Positions 63,857-64,000 of a DNA stretch of 64,000 nucleotides are shown here, in pieces. The DNA comes from Paraburkholderia dinghuensis. GTDB lineage: Bacteria > Pseudomonadota > Gammaproteobacteria > Burkholderiales > Burkholderiaceae. The translations under genes were made by a program, and so were the position numbers. Positions within the stretch are counted from its first letter, which is position 1. Each line of letters starts with the position of its first letter. The stretch is taken from NCBI RefSeq assembly GCF_003837865.1, contig NZ_RQIS01000009.1, forward strand, positions 181,194 to 245,193, read 5' to 3'. The notes under the pieces are model-generated. The model was not told the origin of the DNA. It saw only the letters and a list, made by a program, of their open reading frames with translations, and did no database searches.

Positions 63857-64000
63857 ACGAAATCCGGCGCTGCTATGCAGTGATGTTCGCGCGCGTCGTC
63901 TATTGGCCTTCGTCGGCGAACAGGCTTTCGTCGGGATTGGACTCGGTAGTGTCGATGCACTGAACATGCCATCGTCCTTCCGTCGACGCGGCCCTGTCTT

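Noticed and set aside
1..64000. CRISPR arrays, rRNA, tRNA or replication origin
   Set aside because: No regularly spaced repeats, no cloverleaf or rRNA signatures and no origin-like iteron clusters were seen by eye.

Overview
The window is GC-rich, densely coding DNA typical of Burkholderia sensu lato (Paraburkholderia/Caballeronia-like). Supporting this are protein styles (orphan VgrG cassettes, NodT-type outer-membrane factors, a glcC-glcDEFG-glcB-permease locus) and a codon bias strong enough to open long antisense shadow frames. No rRNA, tRNA, CRISPR array or intact insertion sequence was seen. Assignments come from reading the sequence; no database search was run.

Layout. (1) 1-10094: the 3' part of an RND efflux permease, then a seven-gene Mrp/Mbh-type cation antiporter operon (E-F-G-[MbhD/E-B fusion]-C-D-D'), then an outer-membrane factor, all on one strand with short gaps. 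(2) 10294-11436: four truncated gene pieces in mixed orientation (acyl-CoA dehydrogenase, SRAP/YedK, an HTH protein, DUF932), a recombination scar. (3) 11714-18441: orphan type VI secretion cassette 1: VgrG with a transthyretin-like tail, phospholipase D effector (Tle5 type), Sel1-repeat immunity protein, PAAR tip; then a broken membrane-protein gene. (4) 19498-21914: two small exported proteins and an exported propeller-like protein. (5) 22206-28042, minus strand: a complete tripartite RND pump (adaptor, permease, outer-membrane factor). (6) 28797-44449: a signalling district with a zinc-ribbon membrane protein, two composite GGDEF/EAL proteins, a hemerythrin, a BON-domain protein, a lipoprotein, a frameshifted Aer-like receptor and a Cache-type chemoreceptor. 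(7) 44560-53796: glycolate utilisation: GlcC-type regulator divergent from glycolate oxidase subunits DEF, GlcG, malate synthase G and a lactate/glycolate permease, with two identical 11-bp operator palindromes between the divergent genes and strong terminators. (8) 54066-61986: an IS256-type relic, then type VI cassette 2: VgrG, DUF4123 adaptor, VasX-like pore-forming effector, membrane immunity protein, PAAR, a relic of another VasX-like gene and a terminator. (9) 62051-63856: three uncharacterised proteins.

How parts work together. The two type VI cassettes carry no sheath, baseplate or membrane-complex genes, so they must arm a machine encoded elsewhere. They appear to load cargo differently: cassette 1 through a tail domain on VgrG itself, cassette 2 through a separate DUF4123 adaptor. 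The glc operon turns glycolate into glyoxylate and then malate. The signalling district combines oxygen/redox-type sensor folds (hemerythrin, PAS, a globin-like fold) with c-di-GMP and chemotaxis outputs. Several members have altered key residues or frames: an EAL domain lacking a catalytic Glu, a globin fold with Tyr in place of the haem-ligating His, and a split Aer.
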